From: Phycomyces nitens
Taxonomy: Eukaryota; Mucoromycota; Mucoromycetes; Mucorales; Phycomycetaceae
Direction: 5' to 3'
Assembly: GCA_022702545.1 (NCBI GenBank)
Contig: JAHRBC010000003.1
Coordinates: 2,666,001 to 2,730,000 of the forward strand
Length of the DNA stretch: 64,000 bases
The number at the start of each line of letters is the position of its first letter. Positions within the stretch are counted from its first letter, which is position 1. This document shows, in pieces, positions 35,289-46,872 of this stretch. The translations under genes were made by a program, and so were the position numbers. Below the pieces are notes generated by a model. It worked only from the letters and a program-made list of their open reading frames with translations. It ran no database searches and was not told the DNA's origin.

Positions 35289-38200
35289 ACCGTAACCATT
35301 GCTTTTTAGATCTGGTTTATTATTTTTATTTTATTTTCTCTGTAATTTTCCATTATATATTCTTTTATTTTATTATTATTTTTATTATTATTATTATATT
35401 TCCCTGTATAGACCCATAGATTGTGTACTCTATTTCCAATGAGCACTAGCACTATTCCTTAAAGCTCATAAATATTCACTTATAGATAATATATAAACAT
35501 ATCAACCAAAAAATGTCAAGGCACTAGATTCTTTGATCTTTGATATACCTTACAATATATACTGATTCAATAAATAAAAAAGAAAACATGGCCAGAATAG
35601 GAACAAGTTGGAGTCCTTCTTTCTTTCTTTCTTTCTTGTATTCCTGTTGACAAGAATACGGTTATTTATTTCTGGTCATCAATCCCGCGGCAATGAATAC
35701 AAAACAAAAAGGAATGAGTACAGAGTACAAAGGACAGTTGAAAAGCATGAAAACCCCACGATAAATTGCCTTGCACAATCAGTCAAAAATAATAAATCTT
35801 TTCTTTTTTGAACCTAAATATTTGGATTTTTGTAATATGGATTTGTGTATATTGAGTCAAAGTTTTATGACCACAAAATAGATTATCGGCTGTCAAGATG
35901 AAAGCAAGAAGCCATCCTGCACTGTCCCCCTTCCCACGCCAAAAGTCATGAAGCTGTACACCCGGCTTAATTTGTCCCTGAAAGAAAAATAGAGTAAAAT
36001 GTTTGCTTTAAGAAAGAAAGTAAAATATATTTTTTTGGTATTAATTAAAATGGTATTATTCAGGTTGGACATTTTGGATTTTCTGCACAACTATTGTGTG
36101 CCATTTGTCCCTGGTTATTCCCGTTACTTCCGAGTTTTGCCCAATAAGACCATATATTCCTTTGCCACCCATCTATCAAAATAAGAAAAAGCCTCTCCAA
36201 TTTTTATCAAAAGGACCAAAATAATTTTAATGTGTGTTTTTTTTGCAAGTCTACATTCTCTCTTTATTCACACCCGTACTCTTATTATCAAAATAATAAT
36301 AATAATAATTGTCTGCTTGAATAGGATTTTATCATCAAGCTGTATCCAGAGTGAATAGACAGCAAAAATATCTTGTACTGGATTTGTCGTACTCGAGTAT
36401 GGATTTTTTTAAAGTCAATGGGCTGATCCTAAATAAATAAAAATCAGAAAAGTCCGCTTATAATTGTTTGTACCGTTCCAATTGATCTATTCTCAATGTA
36501 AAGATGTCAATATATATATTTAAAAAAGGGGGAAATGACCATTACTAGAGCTCAAGTCATTTAAATTATAGAATTTCATCAAGTGTTTTTGTGATTAGAA
36601 TTCTAATGTACAATAGTTAATTATCACTTTTTCTACATAAAGATTGTCTGTATTCGTCAAAGCAATTTCCGAGATTCCAATTTTTAATATATATTTTGTT
36701 CAATGTATAGTCTGGCAATACATGTCAGTAAATTAAAAGGTATTGATAAGTTGACCTCGAGAATTGTGAAAAGCACAACTATTATATGCTTTAAAGTCTT
36801 GGCCAAAGGCATGTACTTAATGAGCCATGGATTATACTTTACTCTTGCAATCCTGTCAATTGTGATTTTGCAAGGAATCAACCAAGAAAAGCTCAAATGG
36901 CCAGGTTTTTATGGATCTTAAGGTAGATAACTGGCCACCAACCCGTAGTAGATTCCTACTGGACATGTATTGACACATACTATATAGTATACATGATCCC
37001 TTGTTACTTTTTCTTTTCTTAAAAAAATATACAAAATACAACTGTATTCCCAATCTACATGTCCGCCTTTTAATAAGCGTAATATACCAATATTTCTCTA
37101 CAAGACCACCGAGTGTCACATTTTAATTTTTATCATTATTTATGCAAGATTTTTGCAGTGTAGCTTTGATCCATGTCTTTCTGAAATAAAAAAAAGCCAA
37201 AGAAAGATCAAAAGGACAACCTTGACACAGCCTCATTATCATATGATGCAGACAAGCTCTTGTTGCTATTCAATTAATTCTAGCCACTTATCTAAATGTA
37301 CATTCCTTCCTTCCAAGTATATCTGCCACAACTCTAAACTTCTCTTTACAACTCTTTCCTTGCCTTCTTTTGTAGAACCAACTTACTAGGACAGCTTGAG
37401 CATCTATATTTCCGCTGCTTCTATATTTATGGATTCTGATTTCCATGTTACATCCAAATTAATATTGAGATTCTGTTGGAGGTATTGCAGAGGCCACAAA
37501 AAAAAAGAGCTTTTGAAAAGCTGGATCCATACGGAACCCTCCCTGACTTGAAGATCAAGGCTTTCCGAAATCCAAAGGCATGGTGGCATGAATTTAAAAG
37601 ACCCAACTTGGACAAATGGTACGCCCATTTAGACTCTATAATAAAGAAGGCTCAGTATATATTACCAATATATACCTCCCAAGACACAAGCTTTATTAAC
37701 TCGGAATAAATATATTATTATCATGGATTATTGCTAGCACAGCACGAGCAAGTTCCAAGTCCTTGTGGGTTTATCAATCATAAATAAAAGTGCTTTTATT
37801 GGAAGAGTGAATATTTCCCTTTGAGAATTGCTTTAATCCATTTATAAACTTTGAGCCCACAACTACCCAAACCTAACCTTGACATGCTCTTTAGGGACAC
37901 TTGTGACTCTAGCAACACATAAATGCTCTTACTAGTCATAGAGAGAGAGAGATCTCACCTAGCCTCAAACAAGACCAATAGAGCTACCTGGAATCTTGTA
38001 CAGTCTAAAGACCTTTTCTTATCCTCACTTTTCCGAGTACTGGAATTCCAAACGAATCAGCCACTCTCCAAACCTTTTGACTCGGCCAACCCAACCAATA
38101 AAAACACGTCCAAAGTCTAGGAAATAATCTACGTCGTACGTTTGATATTGGCTTTATGGTCATGGGAAACTGACCTACTTACAACAGAAGGATAGAATCA

Positions 38201-41200
38201 ATCAAAAGTTCAGGAATGAGAAATACACTTCTCAGGCAACTAATAAGGTTTGCCTGCCTGTTGAGTTTGGTACATTAAAGGGCTGTCCTTGTGTTCCCAG
38301 CCATCTCTTTAAGAATCCAGTCAAGACCCCCAATCCTTGACCATACTGTTTTTCAAAACGTCAAATGTAACCTTTGGTGGTGTTGTAAGGCAAGATTAAA
38401 GCCAGACTCTATTTTTCTATATTTTTTTGAAATTGTTCTAGATGAACCAATCCAGATCGTCTAGAGGTTATAGCTTGGTTACACTTTGAGTATATTTTGA
38501 GGAATTAAGATCCTGTTGGGTTTCTCAGCTTCCGTCATATTATCTAGCAGCTACAGAATGATGGTGTGATCCCAGAAAGACTCGTCTCTGGCCCAAGTTC
38601 CCGTAATACCATGAAAATGACATTCCAGAAATCCGTCTCGAGAGATCTATTGTAAGCCCAATAGTGACAGGTGCCAAATGGCTATTATTAACCAAAAGGT
38701 TTGTAATAATTGGCTACTGACTGTTTTCCCAAAAATGACATTATGCCATAGACTTGATTATTACTGCCTAAACTGTATAAGTTATGTTTCTTGTATTATA
38801 GTCATGTTGCTATAAAATATCTCAATACAATGTTTTTGCCTTTACAACTGTATTTTAAATTGCCGAGATAATTCGATTTCATCTACAAGATATTTTAACT
38901 GGCGCCAAATTGACCCCAAGCATATGGCAAACAGGTAATAGGGTCCTATTAATTTACAGACGTACGAGCCATTTCTTGTGTATGAACGATATAAAATAGG
39001 CAATAAGTAGGAGTCAATATTGTGTAGCATTGGGCTTTTTCTGTGCCTGTTTGTAACTACTGTATTACTGGATTTACTAGCCTGACTTGCTATCGAAGCT
39101 TCTTCTGAGTATAGTGTTTTTTAAAGAATAGAAATAATCAATTGTAGATGAAACTTTTTCTTTTTTTCTTTTTTTTTGTGGAATTTTCCGATCAGAGATA
39201 TAGATACATAGAAACCCACTAGATCTTTAGTGGCATATTGTCTCAAAGAAACAAATATTCTTGTATTTGATTGTGTAGCAAAATGACATAGAGAAAAGTA
39301 CGTTTTTAGACAAGCTTATATCATATTTTTGTTTATCTTTCGGAGAAGATGAATATTTACTAGGATTATTATGCTTAGTAACCCAACACAAATTGAACAT
39401 TATTTATTATCGTGTCAACTGAAACATACACATTTATTAATGATCTTAACTTGTAACATCTTAGCTCCAATTCCATTCTAAAGTAAGTATCATTATATTT
39501 CTGTCTGATAAACGCACTGTACTTGGCACATTTATAACACAAAATGATGCTCGGGTTGTGCAAATCAACATACATACCCGTTACATTAAAAAAAGGTTCT
39601 CGAAATATACTCTGCTCCAAAATGTCATATCTTTATTTTTGTATTTTTTCAAACTCTCGACCGGAAAGCTTTAGCCTCAACCGTATATCGTTTAAACTCG
39701 AGTTTACAAAAAAGTGCTAATCCCTCAATATTTACAGTGATTGTCAGATGGTTATACAACTTCTTTATGCATTCCAAGCGTATCATAATACGCCTATCCC
39801 CTTTATTATTTTTATTAGAAAGGGTTTCCTAAAACTTAACTTAACTTTTTTTTATTTTTATTTTAGACTTGACATTTTCCAAGCGATTTACTTTAAAGGT
39901 TGAATTCATTACATATGTTGTACCAACTCAGGTAGGCGGAAATGCGGTCATTTTTATTTTTACTCAAAGATACTTTTTATAGTATTTTTTTGGCCTTTTA
40001 GAAATAGTGTTTTTGTCTGTATAAAGTATAAGCCATGGTCTCTGTCATAAAGCACAACCCAAAACAATAATATATAGTATAATCTGGACCAGTATTTGTG
40101 ATATTTATTTGTGTACCCCTCAAATATTAACAAGCGACTTTATTTGTTGATATTGTGTTGAACATGTACATCTTATTTAGAATAAAAACCGTTATTTTTG
40201 CGGCAACCAAGGCACTTTTTGATACTACGTCAATAGGTTTTGTAAACATTCGTTTTCCTAGTCAAAAATTGAATGATCATCTTGTAATCCAGAGTTTGAA
40301 TAAACCAAGACCTGAAGATCCAAAAAAAAAATCGAGACAAAATGTCATTTTCTTTTTAGTTTATTTCACATACGTTCTTTTACAATATATAGTCCATGTA
40401 AACTATGGAAAAGGTCTTCTTTTTTGTCCAAATAAATGATTATTGCTTGACTCTAGTACTTGACCTAAATATAAATAAACTCAAGACACTGGAACTGGGA
40501 GCCATTTCTCTAGAGAAATTTGTTTTCTCAGTCGATTTTTTTTAAAATAATAATAATAATAATTTTAGTAAAAATCAAAAACAACAACAAAAAAAAACTC
40601 TGTATGAGGGGTATGTTGCTTAATATCATTGATACTTTTTGTTAAATCGACATTACACAAGAGTATCTTGGTCAATGCAGGGGATCATCATCTGCCAATT
40701 TAAATTGTTAGTTGTACACATTGCTGAAAGTAATCAGAATTGGCCTTTTAATCAGATCATAAAACCATTTACACTTTTTTTTTTTTTTGCAAACGCAACA
40801 GTATATCCCAAACCAATCTTTCAAAAACAGTTTTTTATATTCTTACTATTATACATGATAGCATACCACAATAATTTTACCCCAAGCCAATATTTCTATC
40901 AAAGGGCAGTCTCTTTTTTTGTTTGTTTAAAGAATATGTATACATTTATATTTTCCAAGCTTATAGTTGTGTCAAACGTTGTTCTTGAAACATACATTGA
41001 TTTATAAATCTAAAATTATCACCACGATCTTGTTTGTTTGTTTAGTATCATGGCATGCAATTTGTTTCAAAGAGTAAGAAGAAAAAAAGCCATATTCTAT
41101 TACTGAATATCAGTGTTTATAAAAAGAAATAAGCTCTTTGTTGGTAACTGACCCGGGTGTTATCAAAAAGTTCGATGTGTTTTCCAATGGCTTATTTTCA

Positions 41201-42305
41201 AATAGCAATACACATTTGTGAAATTAGTTTTAAAAATATATAAACTTAAACTTAATCAAAGCGTACATATTCAGTAACTTGGTGGGGAGCATCAAGATAT
41301 ACAGTTACCATGATGTCTCACTATTCTTGATAAAATATTCTCTACACGATTTCAACTTTTTATTCACGACAATTGGTAAACACCGAGAGTAGCACTATTT
41401 GCACCAGAGATTGATTTTACTTGCGAATTTGCTCAACTGTTTTATTTTTGGGTCCAGGATATGCAAGGTATTAATAAAAACTAGCCAATATTTTCTAGCC
41501 GAAAGTAAAAGCGTGTTTGGAATTGCTGACGCTCTAAGTGTGAGCAGTATTTATGCAAAAGAAGTATACATTTATACAAAGGCAATGCTAATTTCCCCAC
41601 ATGGATAAATCGAGTTGCAAAAGAAATATTTTGCTATAGGCGGGGTATGAGAATTATACATGGTCAAAATACCAAAAAAAAGTACGTAAATAATATGATC
41701 TGCTTGCCAATTATCTTTTCATACACCACACCCGCAGAGCCGCCTTTAATATTTCTTGCTTTAGTGAGGAGATAGAGTTTATGCATTTTTAATACTGACT
41801 GGTATACTGTCTCGGTTGTATTGATGCCCTATTTTTGTTTCCAAGTATTATTAGTATATTATCAGTTGCCCTAATATATTCTTAGCTTAATAGACTACAA
41901 ACTAAAGAAATATTTGTCTATCCCTTATGTGCCAAATCATATCGACACGTATAACAAAAAGGAGATTTAGATGGTATATATATTTCTTGAGAAAAAAAAA
42001 GTATTCGGTTTTAAAACTCATAAAGTCTCAAATGGCCAAATCAAATCTATCTTTTTTTCTTACCTTTCTAATAAAGGGTCTCTAGAGGTTTCTTTCTATT
42101 CAATGCTAAAGTTCACTTTAGAGAAAGCCTTTTATTCACAAGCTCAGGTATATATTGTGTTTAACAGCTCACACTCAAAGTGGTTCGCGCTCGCAATCGT
42201 CCAGATATTATGAATAATGTAAACATTCATTTTTTTAAAAAAAAGACACTATTCCACACCAATTGCATTGGCAATGGAAAGTAACCCTGCGATGTAAAGT
42301 GTATA
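35289..42305. other. Seven-kb AT-rich gene desert
   Basis: No conserved coding region on either strand; the open frames (the longest 80-120 residues) have biased, hydrophobic composition without domains. A 77-codon frame at 37476-37709 (PQKKRAFEKLDPYGTLPDLK...) looks more protein-like than the rest but matches nothing I know. The tract is a plausible graveyard of old transposons, in line with the decayed Tc1 copy at its right end. Confidence 0.5.
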
Positions 42306-43476
42306 ATACAGAGGGGTCGATTTCTGGATGGCACAACTTTGAAATCCCGAGTTTTTTTTTAAAATAAAATACGTACACCTCTGTTTGTTTTCTTTTCTAC
42401 AACCTTTATTTTTTATTCAATTCTATCCATGTCTTTAGTAAAAATTTCTGAAAATATTTCCAACCGAAAGTAGGTCCCAATTGAAGTTAGAGGAATGATT
42501 ATTGGTGCTTTTGAAGCAGGAGAAAAAGTGTCAACCATTTGTGAGTGATATAATGTAGCACGCCATACTGTATACAATACAATGCAAAGGTACAGAGAGA
42601 CCAGAACAACAGTTACACATGGTCACTAGGGACCCTCAAGGATATTTGGGGAGCGAGATTTGCGAGATTTGTGGGTTTTGCACAGAGAGATTAAAAAAAA
42701 TCGAGCGGCCAGTTTGGATATGCTGATCAGCATAATGGGTGTGAATCTGGGAAGATATGTTTTCATGGATACAATGCCTGCTGCCATAAATACTCTTCAT
42801 ATAAAGTCTTGCAGGGCTGTATACAAACCATGGCTTACTGAGCGTCATCGTAGAAACCGCCTCGCCTTTGCCCAGCATGCCAAAGAGGTGAATCAACGCC
42901 GGGATCGGGTAGTTTGGAGTGATGAATCAATGTTTATGCTGTTCCCAATGCGCAAGAATGTACGAGTCTGACGTCTTTAGTCAGAGAAGTATAGCATAGA
43001 CTGTGTAAGTTTCCGGATCCAAGGCGGTGGAGGATATAGGATTATTTGGGAATGCGGCTGGTCTGGTGGTGTTGGGCCGATAATAATATGGAGCAATGGG
43101 GGGTGGAAAACTATACTCCAAGACACCTTGGTTCCCTTTAAAAACAATTTGGAACATGAAAAAGATGCCTATTTCATCTTTCAACAAGATAATACTCCAT
43201 GCCATCGAAGCAAAATGGTGAAAGAGTATCAAAAGAACGCAGATCTAGAGGTGCTGAAGTGGTCTGCCTACATCCCAGATCTCGGTCTGATAGAGAATAC
43301 CTGAGCTTACCTAGGAAGGGTGGTGAGAGCTACAAGACCTCAGCCTATGAGTCTTGAAATTTTGAAGTGCCTTTATAAAGAAGAATGATATAAAACACCT
43401 GTAGAAGTGTGTACAGCTCATTGCAATTCCATGCCAAATCGACTACATGCACTTCAAAAGAACAAAGGATTACACA
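42306..43476 (+). mobile_element. Decayed Tc1/mariner element, copy 1
   Basis: A Tc1-type transposase remnant read on the plus strand with several in-frame stops. Recognisable pieces in order: RGMIIGAFEAGEKVSTI (N-terminal HTH), RHTVYNTMQRYRET, the WSDESMF block with the first catalytic Asp, QQDNTPCHRSKMVKEYQKNA with the second Asp, and KWSAYIPDLGLIENT with the Glu, i.e. a DD34E triad, where the Trp codon after IENT is now a stop. It ends near MPNRLHALQKNKGLHTKY at 43486. The left end starts near GGGTCGAT at 42314. The right inverted repeat is not clear. The element is not autonomous. Confidence 0.85.
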
Positions 43477-43489
43477 CAAAATACTAAAT

Positions 43490-44844
43490 AATAATAATAA
43501 TAATATCTTTTATTAACACTATGCTTTGCTTTTTTATTTCAGTAAGTTTTGATACTATGTTCTTATAGTAGAAAGCGAGAAAATAGGGATGATAGCATTT
43601 AGAGTTTTTTTTTTTTAAAAAAAATGGGGCCAGATTTGTGCCATTAGCTTACCTACGGAATTGTATATATACAACGGACAGTAGACAAAGCTACTTTTTG
43701 ATCGTTTGGCCACTATGGATATCAAATTAGAGCAAGACAATTGTGTATAGACAATCCTGATCTTTGCATTTTTTATTGATATGATTAAAAGTATACCAAA
43801 GAGTATGTATCTGATAAATGGTTTGCCATTATGTTAAATAACTATTTGTATATAATCTCTTATTGAAACATAAAGTATAAGATTATAGAGTACTGATTCA
43901 TGACTAGTATGCTCAACTATTATGAGCTAGAAAATACTGTATTTATTATAGAATTTTGCTTAAACGCTATTGAATGAAAACTCCAAAGCAATGTATGTGT
44001 AGCTGCTATCTTTTTATACGATATAGCCCTTTAAATTGTCTATTTACACGTGATTCGAATACTAGGCCAACTGATGTTATATTATCCATTCTAAAGATCT
44101 CAAAGTTCTACAATATTTTATAATACAATCAAAGAAGACTATAAGATTTTCCACTAAATGCCTGAAATATTATTCTGACTGCAAATATCAAACGTGTTTG
44201 ATGCCTATTTCTAATCTTCATGACAAAACATCTTGACAGTAACCACCGGAATCTCACTTTAATAATAATTGACTCGAAATACTACATTCTACCTTTTATT
44301 GTAATCCAGTTCAGACTCATTTTACTAGTTTGTGAATAGATGATCTATTACATTTTAATTATTACCTGGTTTTGGTTTATGGCTGCCTGTACAAACAATT
44401 TCAGACTTTTGAAAAGTGCACAGACCACCTTGGAGTAACGCAAGATTTAAAGAATCGCCATTCTTGAACTTGTACTCTCCAAGGTTACTGCTACACCGAT
44501 CAAGACAAACTCTTTACTTCTTTACTTCTTTACATGTAAAACGCTGTTTCCATAACATTTTTACCTGGTCCGTTAACAAAATGCAGATATTCTCACTCAC
44601 TATAGCCCATTATCATACGAATCTCCAGTTCTGGCCAATAAGAGTGCGTATTTTTATCATGCCTGCATCAACATGGTCGAAAGTAGTAAAAAGCGATGGT
44701 TATCATATTTTTTCTCACACTGGCGTTGGCGTCTTATCGATCAGTTTGACAGTCAATCAAAAAAAAATTCCTATAAGAACGCGACCTTTTGGCGTCCTCC
44801 CTTTTTTCCTCTTTGCACAGCTTATTATCGTCTTTTCTCACAAA
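43490..44844. other. AT-rich flank between Tc1 remnant and the island ORF
   Basis: No conserved gene. A TTTGTGCCAT stretch near 43634 weakly resembles the complement of the left end of the Tc1 copy and might be its worn right repeat. The frame extending upstream of 44845 is AT-rich and probably non-coding leader. Confidence 0.4.
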
Positions 44845-46872
44845 ATGACTTACAACACTTACTCTACCGCCTTGCAGACAATCCGTCTTGCCTTCCGCTT
44901 CCTCCTCGCGCTACCTCTTGTAGCTGCGATCGCTTCTCCGCTCGCGTGTGTCTTTGACACAGTCCTCTCTGCTCTCCGTCGTCTTTCCGCAGACGACATG
45001 GGTCTAGACTACTCTCCAGTGCTATTCGACGACGACCAGGACTCAGTCGAATGGACCTGTGGTGTGGTGGGGGAGAAAACCGCCGGTCTTGTGCCGGACT
45101 CTCTGAGTGCACGTTCAGAGGGAGAACTCTCAGGTGTCTCGGTGGACGAGCCCAAGAGACGTATCCCGGCTATTACGCCTTTCGAGCGCCTCATTCTTGA
45201 GGCTATCGATTCTGGAAGTGTTGGAATTCACCTTCCAACTACCATGGAAGAAGTTCGGGAACAGCGTCCAAATGAACCCAACAGGGGCACGTTGAGAATG
45301 TTCACAGGTGCCAAGTACAAGCGATCGGTGGGCATTCCAGCTCATCGTGATACTTCTTTGGTTGAGGCCGCTCGCTTCGCCTCCTTTGACCGTCCAGGGG
45401 CTGTAGCCTTTGATTGGGAAGGGGAGGTTGCAAGACCTGTTAAGAACAATTGGCTGAAGAAGACCTACATGGTCGACGAATCAGATGAGCTGTTCTCAGG
45501 GGAGACTTGGAAGCAAGGACCCCCTGCCGAGTTTGTCAACGACTCTTCTCAAGTGGTGTCCACCGCTGCCAAAGGAGATGACAGACACGATGTACCCAAT
45601 GAGGCCGGCATAGTACCTGATGTGTATCGAGACTACATGGGCTCATCTGTTGAGGATGAGGAGTCTCATGACTCTGATTCTTCTGATGATGGGTCTTTTG
45701 TCGAGAGCCTGCCTTGTTCGTCATTGGTTGCAGGCCTTCCAGCTTCCGGTTGGGAGGTGACCGAGGGCGAGATTGCCGACCTGGTGTCTCGTCTAGAGTC
45801 ATTGTCAATCAATGATGTAAGCGACAGTCCATTCTCTGAGACTGGAATCGGCATGGAAGGAATCGCTGTTGATGTCATTCCTTTCTATTATGGGGAACCT
45901 ATTGGAGAACCTCTTGTCCTTGGGCAGGAGGCTATCCAAGGCCCTATTCAGGATACGGAAATGGGTCTTCAGTATTCCGGACTGGTTGGAAACCCTTTTG
46001 TCTTTGGACAAGAGGCGATTCAGGGCTTCGTGCCCCAGATTGACGCTCCTTTGGAGTTGATTGATGCCAGTCCCACAGTCGAATTTCTGGGATTGGAGAT
46101 GAACGGAAGCTTGGGAACAGAGCCAATCAAAGTCGATAGCCCCGAGTTTTCTGGTATTGACGCTGGTGCCTCCACTGCCAGTGTCATGGACGATGAACCA
46201 AACAGTGCTGTTGTGGCAGAAGCCACTGTTGAGGCGATCCCAGGTTTCGAAAGAGGGTTCGATGGTCGCCAAGAGACCGAAGAAGATAACTGGGACAATT
46301 ACTTTGATTTCACTGATTGTCCCGTTACCGACAGCAAAGAGCTCACTGTTCCTGCCATGGAGTGCTCCTCTCCTACAGGTGAAAAGCTCGATACGAACGA
46401 AATCCCAGCTTGTGTCCCGCAACAAGCTGTAGGTGATGCGAAGGGGGAAGAGAGGGAGGTCCGAGGACAGAAGTCTGAGGATGCCGAGCCTTCCCCTAGC
46501 CAAGAACAGACCGTGAAGGCTCCCAGACCGGTATTCGTTTTTGGCGCTGGTGACGCCCAGGGTTCGAAGGATGTCCCGAACAAACCTTCTGCTCCTGCCT
46601 TTGTCTTTGGCGCTGGCATGGCTCAGAAGTGTGAGTTTGGGTCGTATAACGTCCCGAAGCTCCCAGGATTGTTCGGTGTGCCCCCCAAGTCGGACAATGC
46701 ATCAAGGCCCGTTGTAGTTCCTGACGACGAGGCGCGGCTGACTGGTTCTTCCGACGATGCCGAGGTTCCAACCGAGGTTCTCGCCGAGTTTGAGGCGTTC
46801 GAGAACAGTCAGGTTCTTCTACGGAGCTCCTTGATAAGTCTCCTCATGGGTCCTCCCAGGAGAAATCTTTGA
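44845..46872 (+). CDS. Unknown acidic protein with N-terminal membrane segment and FG-like motifs
   Basis: A single intronless frame of 675 residues from the ATG of MTYNTYSTALQ; the frame is open further upstream to 44416, but that part is AT-rich and looks non-coding. Residues about 14-36 are one hydrophobic helix (LAFRFLLALPLVAAIASPLA). The rest is strongly acidic and probably disordered. Motifs of FxFG and GLFG type occur in the last half: PFVFGQEAIQG, PVFVFGAG, AFVFGAG and LPGLFGVP, plus a duplicated unit (PLVLGQEAIQG/PFVFGQEAIQG). Codon use is clearly more GC-rich than the surroundings. No domain is recognised. The layout recalls a transmembrane nucleoporin such as POM121, but four motifs are few, and a lineage-specific or element-borne gene is just as possible. 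Other frames stay open past the stop, so the 3' end may be frameshifted. Confidence 0.6.
   Translation: MTYNTYSTALQTIRLAFRFLLALPLVAAIASPLACVFDTVLSALRRLSADDMGLDYSPVLFDDDQDSVEWTCGVVGEKTAGLVPDSLSARSEGELSGVSVDEPKRRIPAITPFERLILEAIDSGSVGIHLPTTMEEVREQRPNEPNRGTLRMFTGAKYKRSVGIPAHRDTSLVEAARFASFDRPGAVAFDWEGEVARPVKNNWLKKTYMVDESDELFSGETWKQGPPAEFVNDSSQVVSTAAKGDDRHDVPNEAGIVPDVYRDYMGSSVEDEESHDSDSSDDGSFVESLPCSSLVAGLPASGWEVTEGEIADLVSRLESLSINDVSDSPFSETGIGMEGIAVDVIPFYYGEPIGEPLVLGQEAIQGPIQDTEMGLQYSGLVGNPFVFGQEAIQGFVPQIDAPLELIDASPTVEFLGLEMNGSLGTEPIKVDSPEFSGIDAGASTASVMDDEPNSAVVAEATVEAIPGFERGFDGRQETEEDNWDNYFDFTDCPVTDSKELTVPAMECSSPTGEKLDTNEIPACVPQQAVGDAKGEEREVRGQKSEDAEPSPSQEQTVKAPRPVFVFGAGDAQGSKDVPNKPSAPAFVFGAGMAQKCEFGSYNVPKLPGLFGVPPKSDNASRPVVVPDDEARLTGSSDDAEVPTEVLAEFEAFENSQVLLRSSLISLLMGPPRRNL

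Noticed and set aside
38440..38530. tRNA-like start (GTCTAGAGGTTATAGC)
   Set aside because: Resembles an A-box, but no anticodon stem, T-arm or acceptor pairing could be found.
44416..44844. Upstream extension of the orphan ORF by 143 codons
   Set aside because: AT-rich, with composition unlike the downstream frame; the ATG at 44845 begins the change in codon use and the membrane helix.
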